DNA of 64,000 nt from Dickeya fangzhongdai (GCF_002812485.1 NZ_CP025003.1:4963164-5027163), one strand, 5' to 3'; numbered from the stretch's first letter, positions 31,551 through 43,717 are shown. Numbers and translations: made by a program. The notes: a model not told the origin generated them from the sequence alone.

Positions 31551-32282
31551 ATGGAAAATCTCAATCTGAACAAACATATTTCCGGTCAGTTTAATGCCGA
31601 GCTGGAAAGCATCCGCACCCAGGTGATGACCATGGGCGGGCTGGTGGAACAGCAACTGACCGACGCCATCACCGCCATGCATAACCAGGACGCGGAACTG
31701 GCGCAGCGCGTGATCGAAGGCGACGCTAAAGTAAACATGATGGAAGTGAGCATTGACGAGGCGTGCGTGCGCATCATCGCCAAACGCCAGCCTACCGCCA
31801 GCGACCTGCGTCTGGTGATGGCGATCATCAAGACCATTTCCGAGCTGGAGCGTATCGGCGATGTGGCGGACAAAATCTGCCGCACCGCGCTGGAGAAATT
31901 CTCCCATCAGCATCAGCCGTTGCTGGTTAGCCTGGAGTCGCTGGGCAACCACACCGTACAGATGCTGCACGATGTACTGGACGCGTTCGCCCGTATGGAT
32001 CTGGATGAAGCCAAGCGCATCTACATGGAAGACAAGAAGGTGGATAAAGAGTACGAAGGCATTGTGCGTCAGCTAATGACCCACATGATGGAAGACTCCC
32101 GCACCATTCCCAGCGTGCTGACCGCGCTGTTCTGCGCCCGTTCCATCGAACGTATCGGTGACCGTTGCCAGAACATCTGCGAGTTTATTTTCTACTTCGT
32201 CAAAGGCCAGGACTTCCGTCATCTGGGCGGCGACGCGCTGGAAAAAATGCTGGCGCAGAAAGACGCCGAAAAACCGGAATAA
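31551..32282 (+). CDS. phoU: Phosphate signalling regulator PhoU
   Basis: PhoU is a peripheral helical protein that keeps PhoR as a phosphatase when phosphate is plentiful, through PstSCAB. From the ATG at 31551 it has 243 residues, close to the E. coli length, beginning [20 protein letters not shown]. The two PhoU repeats carry metal-binding E/D-x3-D signatures. A longer frame from 31455 lies within pstB and was rejected. It ends the operon. Confidence 0.96.
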   Translation: MENLNLNKHISGQFNAELESIRTQVMTMGGLVEQQLTDAITAMHNQDAELAQRVIEGDAKVNMMEVSIDEACVRIIAKRQPTASDLRLVMAIIKTISELERIGDVADKICRTALEKFSHQHQPLLVSLESLGNHTVQMLHDVLDAFARMDLDEAKRIYMEDKKVDKEYEGIVRQLMTHMMEDSRTIPSVLTALFCARSIERIGDRCQNICEFIFYFVKGQDFRHLGGDALEKMLAQKDAEKPE

Positions 32283-32308
32283 GTCTGGCCTGCTGCCGAC
32301 GATGCTCT

Positions 32309-32334
32309 CAACGCCCCGCCTGTGCGGGGCGTTG
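32309..32334 (+). terminator. Terminator-like hairpin after phoU
   Basis: CAACGCCCCGC and GCGGGGCGTTG form a strong stem. The tail is TCATTGG rather than a U-run, so it may need help. Confidence 0.65.
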
Positions 32335-32521
32335 TCATTGGTAACGTCGCATCTGTATCTCTGTATCGCCGCCCTGTCACCCGTGGTTGCCACCAGCCGG
32401 ATATAACATAAGTTCATATTATGGGAGTTTATGTTATTTCCGGTGCGACAGAGCCGCTGTTAGCCTGCATTCATTGAGTTAACAATCGTTTATGAACAGC
32501 GGCTTATAGGCGGATAATAAG

Positions 32522-33358
32522 ATGAAAAAATCTCTTTTGGCATTTTCTCTCCTGGCAGGACTGGTTTCTCTCTCTGGCAACGCGCAGGCCGACAAGCTGG
32601 ATGACATCCAGAAAGCGGGCGTGGTGAAAGTGGCGGTGTTCGACAGCAATCCGCCGTTTGGTTATGTCGATCCGCAAAGCAAAAAGTTGGTGGGCTACGA
32701 TGTGGATGTAGCTGAAGCCATCGGCAAGGCGCTGGGCGTCAAAGTAGAACTGCGCGCCACCAACCCGGCCAACCGCATTCCGCTGCTGAGCTCGAAAAAA
32801 GTGGATCTGATTTCAGCCAACTTCACCATTACCGACGAGCGCGCCAAACAGGTCAATTTCAGCGTGCCCTATTTCGCCACCGGCCAGAAGTTCATCGCCC
32901 GCAAAGGCGTGCTGAAAACGCCGGACGATATCAAAAATCTGCGTATCGGCGCCGACAAGGGCACCGTGCAGGAAATCACCCTGCGGGAACACTACCCGAC
33001 CGCCAAAGTGATTTCCTACGACGATACCCCGCTGGCGTTCACCGCGCTGCGTAACGGCAACGTGCAGGCCATCACGCAGGACGACGCCAAGCTGGTCGGG
33101 CTGCTGGGCAACCTGCCGGCGGCGCAGAAAGCCGACTTTGAAATTTCTCCGTTCAGCATCACCAAAGAGTATCAGGGCATCGGTATTCCGAAGGGTGAAG
33201 ATCGCCTGACGCAGAAAGTGAATGACATCCTGCTGAATCTGGAAAAACAGGGTGAGGCGGTGAAGATTTATAACCGCTGGTTTGGGCCGGAAACGCCGTC
33301 TGCCCAGCCGCGCGGCGATTTCAAAATCGCGCCGCTGGATCAGCAACCCAAGGTTTGA
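32522..33358 (+). CDS. Amino-acid ABC transporter substrate-binding protein (SBP family 3)
   Basis: This is a periplasmic binding protein for a polar amino acid. The 278-residue precursor has a signal peptide (MKKSLLAFSLLAGLVSLS, cleavage after AQA). SBP family 3 traits are PPFGYVD, LVGYDVDVAEAIG, ANFTITDERA and GIGIPKGEDRL. The substrate could be glutamate, aspartate, arginine or another; I cannot choose. It is followed by a terminator and then two permease genes, but no ATPase gene is in the cluster. Confidence 0.88.
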   Translation: MKKSLLAFSLLAGLVSLSGNAQADKLDDIQKAGVVKVAVFDSNPPFGYVDPQSKKLVGYDVDVAEAIGKALGVKVELRATNPANRIPLLSSKKVDLISANFTITDERAKQVNFSVPYFATGQKFIARKGVLKTPDDIKNLRIGADKGTVQEITLREHYPTAKVISYDDTPLAFTALRNGNVQAITQDDAKLVGLLGNLPAAQKADFEISPFSITKEYQGIGIPKGEDRLTQKVNDILLNLEKQGEAVKIYNRWFGPETPSAQPRGDFKIAPLDQQPKV

Positions 33359-33425
33359 GTACGTTGCTATAGCATTCTCCATCCGATAGTTGTTACCGTA
33401 GTTTCTTACTTGATGGTTGTGATTT

Positions 33426-33456
33426 GCCCCCGGACCCATCCCGGGGGCCTTCTTGT
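33426..33456 (+). terminator. Terminator or attenuator between binding-protein and permease genes
   Basis: GCCCCCGG and CCGGGGGC form an 8-bp GC stem with a 7-base loop, followed by CTTCTTGTTTATG. It should let the binding protein be made in excess over the permeases. Confidence 0.8.
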
Positions 33457-33458
33457 TT

Positions 33459-34205
33459 ATGATGATTGATGAATCTACCCGACAATGGCTGACCGACTGG
33501 CTGCTGGCGCCGCAGTATCTGCAATGGCTGTGGCAAGGCTTTCAGGTCACGCTCGGTATAGCCGCCGCCACCGTGGTGTTGGCGACCGCGCTGGGGCTGG
33601 TGCTGGCGGCCGGCCGCGATAGCCGTACGCCGCTGCTGCGCTGGCTGGCGATCGCCTATTGCTCCCTGTTTCGCAACACCCCGCTGCTGGTGCAGTTGTT
33701 CTTCTGGTACTTCGGCGCGGCGCAGTTGTTGCCCGCCGGGTTGATGCAGTGGCTCAACAACCCGCACGTGATTCCGCTACTCGGGCTAAACGGGCCGTCG
33801 TTTGAGTTTCTGGCCGGGTTGTTTGGCCTGACGCTCTATTCCGCCGCCTTTATCGCTGAAGAGATTCGCGCCGGCATCGCCGGCGTGGCGCACGGCCAGA
33901 AATACGCCGCCTGCGCGCTGGGGCTGACCGGCTGGCAGGCGATGCGCTATGTCGTATTGCCGCAGGCGCTGCGCATCGCGCTGCCGCCGTTGCTCGGCCA
34001 GTATATGAATGTGATTAAAAACTCATCGCTGACGATGGCGATCGGTGTGGCGGAGCTGTCTTATGCTTCCCGCCAGGTGGAAACCGAAACCCTGCGCACG
34101 TTTCAGGCGTTCGGGGTGGCGACGGTATTTTATATCGCGGTGATCGCCCTGCTGGAAGGCTGGGGACAGTGGCGTCAGCACCGGCAACCGCTAAAGGGGC
34201 ACTGA
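33459..34205 (+). CDS. Amino-acid ABC transporter permease, first subunit
   Basis: This permease of the HisM/GltJ type has about 249 residues and four to five membrane segments. The EAA loop is seen in YAACALGLTGWQAMRYVVLPQ and the later SLTMAIGVAELSYA. The ATG at 33459 or 33453 could start it; the terminator loop just before leaves little room for a ribosome site. Its stop is followed at once by the second permease. Confidence 0.88.
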   Translation: MMIDESTRQWLTDWLLAPQYLQWLWQGFQVTLGIAAATVVLATALGLVLAAGRDSRTPLLRWLAIAYCSLFRNTPLLVQLFFWYFGAAQLLPAGLMQWLNNPHVIPLLGLNGPSFEFLAGLFGLTLYSAAFIAEEIRAGIAGVAHGQKYAACALGLTGWQAMRYVVLPQALRIALPPLLGQYMNVIKNSSLTMAIGVAELSYASRQVETETLRTFQAFGVATVFYIAVIALLEGWGQWRQHRQPLKGH

Positions 34206-34206
34206 G

Positions 34207-34965
34207 ATGGATTTTGCGATCATCCGCGACAATTTTAGCTACCTGATGTGGGGCACCTTTCCGGATGGTCCGCTGGGCGGCGCGGCGCTGACGCTGGCGC
34301 TCAGTTTGATGGCCGGGATCGCATCGGCGGTGTTGGGCACAGGGCTGGGGGTGGCGCTGGCGATGTGTCGCGGCTGGGCTGGCGGGCTGCTGGCGATGGT
34401 ACTGGGCTTTTTCCGCGCGATTCCGGTAATCATGCTGATTTTCTGGACCTACTTCCTGCTGCCGATCCTGTTTGGCGTCGATATCCCCGAAATCACCACT
34501 GTGGTGTGTGCGCTGGCGTTAATCGCTTCCGCCTACCTGGCGCACGGCGTGAAAGCCGGCATCGTAGCGATAGGGCGCGGCCAGTGGCAGGCGGGGATGT
34601 CGCTGGGGCTGGGGCGTTGGCAGACGCTGTGGCACATCGCGTTGCCGCAAGCGCTGCGCATGATGGTGCCGTCGTTCATCAACCAGTGGATCTCCCTGAT
34701 TAAAGACACCTCGCTGGCTTACATTGTCGGCGTTGGCGAGCTGACTTTTCTGGCGACTCAGGTCAACAACCGCAGTATGGTCTACCCGACCGAAGTGTTC
34801 CTGTTTATCGCGTTGGTCTATTTTATCTTTTGCCTGTTGCTGGACCTGCTGGCGCAGGGCGTCAGCAGGCGTTTTCGCGCCGGGCCGAAACCCGCCCGGC
34901 GCCGGCTATTCGGCGGACGCAAACCGGCAAGCACGCCGGAATCGCTGTTGCACGAATCCGCCTGA
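34207..34965 (+). CDS. Amino-acid ABC transporter permease, second subunit
   Basis: This permease of the HisQ/GltK type has 252 residues, about five membrane segments and the EAA loop QWQAGMSLGLGRWQTLWHIALPQ region. It ends in a basic tail. The two permeases are in one operon with the binding protein upstream. No ATPase lies between here and yieH. Confidence 0.88.
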   Translation: MDFAIIRDNFSYLMWGTFPDGPLGGAALTLALSLMAGIASAVLGTGLGVALAMCRGWAGGLLAMVLGFFRAIPVIMLIFWTYFLLPILFGVDIPEITTVVCALALIASAYLAHGVKAGIVAIGRGQWQAGMSLGLGRWQTLWHIALPQALRMMVPSFINQWISLIKDTSLAYIVGVGELTFLATQVNNRSMVYPTEVFLFIALVYFIFCLLLDLLAQGVSRRFRAGPKPARRRLFGGRKPASTPESLLHESA

Positions 34966-34969
34966 GCCG

Positions 34970-35638
34970 TCAGGCGGCGGTCAGCGTCCAGCCGCGTGCC
35001 TGCCACAGCGCCGGTAACTGCGCCATGTCGTGGAACATCGTCACCAATGGGTGATGGATCGGCGCGTTATGTTCGTCGGCGCAGTAGTAGAACACCGGTA
35101 TGCCGGCGGCAATGCCGGCCTGCGTGCCGGAGACCGAATCTTCCACCAGAATGCAGTTTTCCACCGTTACCCCCATCTGCTGCGCGGCGTGATGCAGCAA
35201 CGCCGGGTCCGGTTTCCATTTGCCGATGTCGTAGCCGCTGTACAGGTGCTCGCCAAAGAACGGCAGCAGGCCGGTCAGCCCCAGCGAATGCTGCATTTTG
35301 CTGACCGGGCCGTTGGACACCACCGCGGTGGGCGTTTGCAGCGCCGCCAGTACGTCCCGCACTCCCGAAATCGGCTGCAGCGAGAGATCGAACAGTCGCG
35401 CGACTTCCTGGCGGAAATGGCGTTCCATCTGCTCGGTTGAAACCGTCAGGCCGAAACGCTCGCTGATGCGATCGATGATGTCGTAGAGCTTCATGCCTTT
35501 GAAGTTTTTGATCACTTCATCCAGCGGCAACTGCACACCGTAAGGAATAAAGATATTGATGTAGGCCTGGCAGCAAATGACTTCGCTGTCCACCAGCGTG
35601 CCGTCGCAGTCGAAAAATACGCATTCAATCCGGGACAT
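34970..35638 (-). CDS. yieH: HAD-type sugar phosphatase YieH
   Basis: YieH is a HAD-superfamily hydrolase; E. coli YieH acts on 6-phosphogluconate and similar substrates. From the ATG at 35638 it has 222 residues. The catalytic motif is FFDCDGTLVDSE at residues 8-19. Motif II is VVSNGP, and motif III/IV are KWKPDP and VEDSVSGTQAG. The longer frame to 35746 has no good ribosome site. It is transcribed divergently from adeP, as in E. coli. Confidence 0.9.
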   Translation of the reverse strand: MSRIECVFFDCDGTLVDSEVICCQAYINIFIPYGVQLPLDEVIKNFKGMKLYDIIDRISERFGLTVSTEQMERHFRQEVARLFDLSLQPISGVRDVLAALQTPTAVVSNGPVSKMQHSLGLTGLLPFFGEHLYSGYDIGKWKPDPALLHHAAQQMGVTVENCILVEDSVSGTQAGIAAGIPVFYYCADEHNAPIHHPLVTMFHDMAQLPALWQARGWTLTAA

Positions 35639-35740
35639 GGGCATTCCTTGTTGAAGGACGAAAATCCCCACTTTACCTGACTGACAGGATAATGCGATGT
35701 TTGTGGAAATACGGGACTTGCTGACGCTTATCTCTGTAGC

Positions 35741-35756
35741 GGACAAACGTTTTCCC
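35741..35756. promoter_or_regulatory. Possible PurR operator between yieH and adeP
   Basis: GGACAAACGTTTTCCC keeps the CAAACGTTTnC core of the PurR consensus, but its outer bases are less good. E. coli adeP is a PurR target and the site lies about 155 bp upstream of adeP. Confidence 0.4.
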
Positions 35757-35911
35757 GTCGGGAAGTGAGGCGAAACCGCTGCGAACAGGCTGGAGATATA
35801 GAAAATTGTTATCGTCGGGAAAAAAAAGCCCGCCGGCGCGTTAACTGCTCCGCATTTTGGTATAGGATACCGGGCGATTATCTTTCCTTTCTTCTCTTTG
35901 GGTCATTTATC

Positions 35912-37249
35912 ATGGATAAATCTCAGTCTGGTTCCGCTGCTGAGCAGGGGCTGCTGGATCGCGTGTTCAAACTGAAGCAGCACGGCACCACCGCTCGTAC
36001 CGAGACCATTGCCGGGTTCACCACCTTCCTGACGATGGTGTATATCGTTTTCGTCAACCCGCAGATTCTGGGTGCCGCCGGGATGGACACCAAAGCGGTG
36101 TTTGTCACCACCTGTCTGATCGCCGCCTTTGGTAGTATTTTCATGGGCCTGCTGGCTAACCTGCCGGTGGCGCTGGCGCCGGCGATGGGCCTGAACGCCT
36201 TTTTCGCCTTTGTCGTGGTCGGCACGATGGGTCTGCCGTGGCAGGTCGCGATGGGCGCTATCTTCTGGGGCTCGGTGGGTTTCCTGCTGTTGACGATATT
36301 TCAGGTTCGCTACTGGATGATCGCCAATATTCCGCTCAGTTTGCGGCTGGGCATCGCCAGCGGCATCGGTTTGTTTATTGCCATGATCGGGCTGAAAAAC
36401 GCCGGGATTATCGTACCGAATCCGGAAACGCTGGTGTCGGTCGGCAAGCTGACCTCGCATAGCGTGCTGCTGGGCGCGCTGGGCTTTTTCATTATCGTGG
36501 TGCTGGCGTCCCGCAACATCCATGCGGCGGTGCTGATTTCCATCGCGGTGACCACGCTGCTGGGCGCCCTGCTGGGCGATGTGAAATTCTCCGGCGTGTT
36601 CTCCATGCCGCCGAGCGTCAGCAATGTGGTCGGTCAGGTGGATCTGGCCGGGTCGCTGAATCTGGGCCTGTCCGGGGTGATTTTCTCTTTCATGCTGGTG
36701 AACCTGTTTGATTCCTCCGGCACCCTGATTGGCGTGACCGACAAGGCCGGTCTGGTGGATGCCCGCGGCAAATTCCCGCAGATGAAGCAGGCGCTGTATG
36801 TGGACAGCATCAGCTCGGTGGCCGGCTCGTTCATCGGCACGTCGTCCGTGACCGCCTATATCGAAAGCTCTTCCGGCGTATCCATCGGCGGTCGTACTGG
36901 TTTGACGGCGGTAGTCGTGGGGATTCTGTTCCTGCTGGTGATGTTCCTGTCTCCGCTGGCGGGCATGGTGCCGGCGTATGCGGCGGCGGGCGCGCTGATT
37001 TATGTCGGCGTGCTGATGACCGCCAGCCTGGCGCGCGTTAACTGGGATGACCTGACCGAATCCGTACCGGCGTTCGTGACCGCCGTGATGATGCCGTTCA
37101 CCTTCTCTATTACCGAAGGCATCGCGTTGGGCTTCATTTCCTATGCGGTAATGAAAGCCGCGACCGGCCGCTGGCGCGACATCAGCCCGTGCGTCATCGC
37201 CGTGGCGGTGCTGTTCCTGCTGAAAATCGTGTTTATCGACGCCCATTAA
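35912..37249 (+). CDS. adeP: High-affinity adenine permease AdeP
   Basis: AdeP (YieG/PurP) is an inner-membrane proton symporter for adenine of the AzgA-like branch of the NCS2 family. From ATG at 35912 it has 445 residues, matching E. coli, with a short cytoplasmic N-terminus and 12 to 14 membrane segments. Signature stretches are GFTTFLTMVYIVFVNPQIL, ALAPAMGLNAFFAF and GTSSVTAYIESSSGV. In-frame extension to 35765 has no support. Neighbours yieH and the yieE-type gene match the E. coli order. Confidence 0.92.
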   Translation: MDKSQSGSAAEQGLLDRVFKLKQHGTTARTETIAGFTTFLTMVYIVFVNPQILGAAGMDTKAVFVTTCLIAAFGSIFMGLLANLPVALAPAMGLNAFFAFVVVGTMGLPWQVAMGAIFWGSVGFLLLTIFQVRYWMIANIPLSLRLGIASGIGLFIAMIGLKNAGIIVPNPETLVSVGKLTSHSVLLGALGFFIIVVLASRNIHAAVLISIAVTTLLGALLGDVKFSGVFSMPPSVSNVVGQVDLAGSLNLGLSGVIFSFMLVNLFDSSGTLIGVTDKAGLVDARGKFPQMKQALYVDSISSVAGSFIGTSSVTAYIESSSGVSIGGRTGLTAVVVGILFLLVMFLSPLAGMVPAYAAAGALIYVGVLMTASLARVNWDDLTESVPAFVTAVMMPFTFSITEGIALGFISYAVMKAATGRWRDISPCVIAVAVLFLLKIVFIDAH

Positions 37250-37311
37250 TCACTGGCGAGCCGGGATTGCCCCGGCTCGCTTGTTGGCGTCCTTTTCCGT
37301 TCTCCTGCCGG

Positions 37312-38058
37312 CTACATCGCGTACTGCGGCGGGGCGTTTTCCGTCGCGTGGCTGCTCAGTTTGATATAGCGCCGCGACTGACGCTGCTGCTGGACGATTT
37401 CGCCGGATTTCCGCATGCCGTAGGCCGAGGTGTAGTTCCACATCACCAGCCGGTCGAGGCGAGGCGTATGGGCGCAGGCCCAGGCCAGATAGTCATCAAT
37501 ATCACTGATCACTTCCACATCCGGAATATGCCGCGACCGCAGGCGACCTGAGGCCGGATGCAATTTCAGCGATTCCGGACCGCCGGTATTGAAACCGGGA
37601 ATTTTCAGTACCGACTGACGAATAGTGCATAACTGGGTGGCGGCTTCCAGCGGATCAAGCTGGGCGTCGATCCAGGCTTTTTCCGCGTGGGTCTGCGTTT
37701 GCAGATGCGACGGCGTTTCACGACTCCAGACGCGGACAATTTCCACGTCCATGCCCACTTTCCCTTCCTCGCTGAGCAGGATTGCGATGGTGTTTCCTGC
37801 GTAGCCGAGGCTGAAATCAGGCAGATGCGGATCAACAAAACAAGGTCTGCCATTCGGCGAAACCATTAGTGGCGGAAGAACCGGATAACCGAAGAAATAA
37901 AACATCATCTCTGCCAGCAGCGCGCGGCTTTTCAGATAGCGCTCGCGGCGCTTCACTGAAAAGCTGTGCGTGGATGAAATCAGGTCATCCGATAACCGCT
38001 GCAGATCGGGTAACGCTTCCGTGCTTGCCCACCTGACGAAATGACAGGTCATATTCAC
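37312..38058 (-). CDS. 4-prime-phosphopantetheinyl transferase superfamily protein, YieE type
   Basis: The 248-residue product is a predicted phosphopantetheinyl transferase, which would move phosphopantetheine from coenzyme A to a serine of a carrier protein. The magnesium-binding motif is seen as KVGMDVEIV (about residues 142-150 of this product) and the earlier RYLKSRALLAEM fits the family. The gene lies beside adeP and yieH as yieE does in E. coli. The partner carrier protein is unknown. The ATG at 38058 was used; ATG at 38052 is the next option. Confidence 0.8.
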   Translation of the reverse strand: MNMTCHFVRWASTEALPDLQRLSDDLISSTHSFSVKRRERYLKSRALLAEMMFYFFGYPVLPPLMVSPNGRPCFVDPHLPDFSLGYAGNTIAILLSEEGKVGMDVEIVRVWSRETPSHLQTQTHAEKAWIDAQLDPLEAATQLCTIRQSVLKIPGFNTGGPESLKLHPASGRLRSRHIPDVEVISDIDDYLAWACAHTPRLDRLVMWNYTSAYGMRKSGEIVQQQRQSRRYIKLSSHATENAPPQYAM

Positions 38059-38353
38059 TCCATGATGCCAACGAAAAAAACCTGATAATTTTTAGTAGAA
38101 TGACTGCTCTGTGAAGTTCATTTCCGACGCAAATGGTCAGACAAATATCTGTGCCAAAGAGAAACTGGCGGATAAATCGGCGATAATTATCTATGTCCGA
38201 GCAGAATACGTCAAAAAGCACATTTTATTAAAACTGATTTTATTTTATTTGAAACCAAAATCGGGCTTACATCACATCATGTCAATAGGGCGCGGCGACA
38301 CGGCCTGCGCCGCTTGCCCGTGAACGCATCCTGGCATCACGGGCAAAAAGGCA

Positions 38354-41362
<3,009 letters not shown>

Positions 41363-41458
41363 ATGTGGTTACTTATCTTAACGTTAAGCATAATGGTTCC
41401 CGCCGTTGGCTGGATGCTGGCGTTATCAGGCATCTACCTCATTCATGGGAAACGCTGA
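41363..41458 (+). CDS. Putative 31-residue single-span membrane protein
   Basis: ATG at 41363 opens a frame of 31 codons (MWLLILTLSIMVPAVGWMLA onward to GKR). It is almost wholly hydrophobic with a basic C-terminus, a pattern of small inner-membrane proteins. A weak GGA lies ten bases upstream. It is 35 bp before the lipoprotein operon. It may be a leader or regulator for that operon, or a chance frame. No family was recognised. Confidence 0.4.
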   Translation: MWLLILTLSIMVPAVGWMLALSGIYLIHGKR

Positions 41459-41493
41459 CCGGTATAACAATAAATTGAATAAGGGATTGGTCT

Positions 41494-42165
41494 ATGAATA
41501 AAAAGGTCGTTTTTTGTTCTATGGTCATTACCGCCACCCTGCTGGGCGGATGTGCCACAGAATCTTCACGTACCGTGGAAACTCCTAAAGTTGTGTCCTA
41601 CAGCACGCCTTATCAAGGCGTCCGCAGCCCTATTTCGGTTGGGAAATTTGAAAACCGCTCCAACTATATGAACGGCATTTTCTCCGATGGCGTAGACCGT
41701 CTGGGGAATCAGGCTAAAACCATTCTTGTCAGCCATTTACAACAAACCGGCCGCTTTAATGTGTTGGATCGCACCAACATGGACGAGCTGAAAACGGAAG
41801 CTGGTATTAAAGGCCAGGCGCAGACATTAAAAGGCGCCAATTACGTTGTGACAGGGGATGTAACTGAGTTTGGTCGCAAGGAAGTCGGCGATCAGCAACT
41901 GTGGGGAATTCTGGGTAGAGGCAAATCACAGATCGCCTATGCCAAGACCACACTGAATATCGTGAATGTTCAGACATCCGAGGTGGTGTATTCCGTTCAG
42001 GGTGCCGGTGAATATGCGCTATCAAATCGTGAGATTGTCGGGTTCGGTGGCACCGCCAGTTATGATTCGACGCTGAATGGCAAAGTACTGGATTTGGCGA
42101 TTCGTGAAGCGGTTAACAACCTGGTTGCAGGCATTGAAAGCGGCGCATGGCGTCCATCGAATTAA
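41494..42165 (+). CDS. CsgG-family outer-membrane lipoprotein
   Basis: This 223-residue protein has a lipoprotein signal (LLGGCATESS, lipobox cysteine at 20) and then a CsgG/HfaB-like domain. The family trait is a periplasmic domain with VGKFENRSNY, GRFNVLDRTNMDEL and GANYVVTGDVTEFG. CsgG itself forms the curli secretion pore, but no curli genes are near, so this is a distant relative of unknown role. It is the first gene of a three-lipoprotein operon with a ribosome site (AAGGGATTGG) before the ATG. Confidence 0.85.
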   Translation: MNKKVVFCSMVITATLLGGCATESSRTVETPKVVSYSTPYQGVRSPISVGKFENRSNYMNGIFSDGVDRLGNQAKTILVSHLQQTGRFNVLDRTNMDELKTEAGIKGQAQTLKGANYVVTGDVTEFGRKEVGDQQLWGILGRGKSQIAYAKTTLNIVNVQTSEVVYSVQGAGEYALSNREIVGFGGTASYDSTLNGKVLDLAIREAVNNLVAGIESGAWRPSN

Positions 42166-42183
42166 AGGAATGGGAAAATAATA

Positions 42184-42537
42184 ATGTTATTCAATAAAAA
42201 GACAGCGCTGTTGTTGGCCGTAACTTTACTGGCAGGGTGTGCTTCAGCACCGAAGACCATCTATAGCTGGGATAATTATCAGACTACACTTTATCAATAT
42301 TATCAGCAGGATAAAAACAGCCCTGAAGAGCAGATTGCTTCTTTGCAGAAGTCAGTAGAAGTTGCTAAATCACAAAACAAACCGGTGCCCCCAGGATTGC
42401 ATGCTCAATTAGGTCTGCTGTATGCCAAAACAGGCCGCGGTGTGGATGCTCGTCAGCAGTTCGAGACGGAAAAATCATTATTCCCCGAATCCGCCCCTTT
42501 CATGGACTTTCTGTTGAGCAAGAACAAAGGAAAATAA
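42184..42537 (+). CDS. DUF4810-like lipoprotein
   Basis: The 117-residue product has a lipoprotein signal (LLAGCASAP, cysteine at 19) and a short helical domain with YSWDNYQTTLYQYYQQ and a TPR-like LHAQLGLLYAKTGRGVDARQ. It resembles proteins of the DUF4810 family, whose genes sit between CsgG-like and DUF799 genes. Function is unknown. It follows the CsgG-like gene by 18 bp. Confidence 0.8.
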   Translation: MLFNKKTALLLAVTLLAGCASAPKTIYSWDNYQTTLYQYYQQDKNSPEEQIASLQKSVEVAKSQNKPVPPGLHAQLGLLYAKTGRGVDARQQFETEKSLFPESAPFMDFLLSKNKGK

Positions 42538-42540
42538 GCA

Positions 42541-43200
42541 ATGAACCGTTTTTTAGCATTAATCAGTCTGATGGGTGTGCTGGTTCTTACTGGCTGTGCC
42601 AAGCCACAACCTTATGATTATACTGCTTTCAAGCAGAGCAAACCGAGAACTATTCTGGTATTGCCGCCGCTGAACCACTCTCCGGATGTGAAAGCTGGGA
42701 CCAGCTTTCTTAGCCAGGTGACGTACCCGTTAGCAGAATCAGGGTACTACGTGTTGCCTGTTGCCGTGACTGACGAAACCTTTAAACAGAATGGTCTGAC
42801 AACTGCTCAGGATATTCATGCAGTTAGCGTAGCGAAGCTGCACCAGATTTTCGGAGCAGATGCGGCTCTGTATCTTGATATCACTGACTATGGCTCAAAA
42901 TACATGGTCATAAATAGTGAAACCCGTGTTACAGCTAGTGCGCGCTTGGTGGATTTGCGCAATGGTAAGGAGCTATGGAAAGGCAGTGCGACCGCCTCCA
43001 CCAGTGAACAGCAGTCGAATTCTAACAACGGCATTGTCGGTCTGCTGGTTCAGGCTGCCGTTGCACAGATTGCCAATACCATTACCGATAAAGGCCATGA
43101 TATTGCGGGTATCACCAGTGTACGTCTGTTGACGGCCGGTGGTCCTTCTTCCCTGCTATATGGCCCGCGTTCACCGATGTACGGGAAAGAAGCTAAGTAA
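42541..43200 (+). CDS. DUF799 / GNA1162-like lipoprotein
   Basis: The 219-residue product has a lipoprotein signal (LVLTGCAKPQP, cysteine at 19) and a domain with KPRTILVLPPLNHSPDVKAG and GADAALYLDITDYGSKY. It fits the DUF799 family, which includes the Neisseria lipoprotein GNA1162. Three lipoproteins in one operon suggest a joint complex at the outer membrane. It starts 3 bp after the DUF4810-like gene. Confidence 0.82.
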   Translation: MNRFLALISLMGVLVLTGCAKPQPYDYTAFKQSKPRTILVLPPLNHSPDVKAGTSFLSQVTYPLAESGYYVLPVAVTDETFKQNGLTTAQDIHAVSVAKLHQIFGADAALYLDITDYGSKYMVINSETRVTASARLVDLRNGKELWKGSATASTSEQQSNSNNGIVGLLVQAAVAQIANTITDKGHDIAGITSVRLLTAGGPSSLLYGPRSPMYGKEAK

Positions 43201-43232
43201 TTATATTATTTTCCCGAACTGATAACTGAGAA

Positions 43233-43265
43233 AACCGTCCATGGCAGCATGGGCGGTTTTTTTAC
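43233..43265 (+). terminator. Rho-independent terminator of the lipoprotein operon
   Basis: AAACCGTCCATG and CATGGGCGGTTTTTTTA form a stem with one mismatch, ending in a U-run. Confidence 0.85.
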
Positions 43266-43700
43266 TTTTTATGCATAACGTTTCCTCTCTTAATTGTACC
43301 CCTAAATGACCAGCAACCCTGTTGCCATATCAGAAAACCTTACTATGCTTTGTTGATGATAATTAAAGAATATGAGAGAAAAGTGGGATGGACGGCGAGC
43401 TAGCGGTGGACGAAAAAGCGCTGTTATATCCGCGCACTATTTCATAGCAAGATAAGTAGTTTTTATGAATAAGATTTATTTCCGCATTGATAATTTTTAA
43501 TAATATTGCAAGAAATCGTAATTCTTTTGTTGTTTTGATGTCAGTGTGATTCTCGTCACGAAAAAGATCTTATTTTTCGTGTGTTTATATACGGTTGAGG
43601 ATGGATGAATGTTTGCAGTTGAACACCATTTTATTGATGATGGGTTTAAACATAGCTTGCTACTCTTCTCGCGGATTGAACATCAGCTAAAAAGAAGCGT

Positions 43701-43717
43701 CTTAATATTCAGCTAAG
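43701..43717 (+). promoter_or_regulatory. Candidate PmrA (BasR) box for the arn operon
   Basis: CTTAAT, five bases, then GCTAAG fits the PmrA pattern YTTAAK-N5-YTTAAK with a perfect first half and a 4 of 6 second half. TATGCT at 43728-43733 could be its -10, ten bases downstream. The arn genes are PmrA targets in relatives. Confidence 0.5.

Noticed and set aside
35903..37246. A 447-codon minus-strand frame opposite adeP
   Set aside because: It is a His/Gln/Arg-rich shadow of a membrane protein gene.
43609..43716. A 35-codon frame upstream of arnB
   Set aside because: It is in the AT-rich spacer, overlaps the candidate PmrA box and has no family resemblance.
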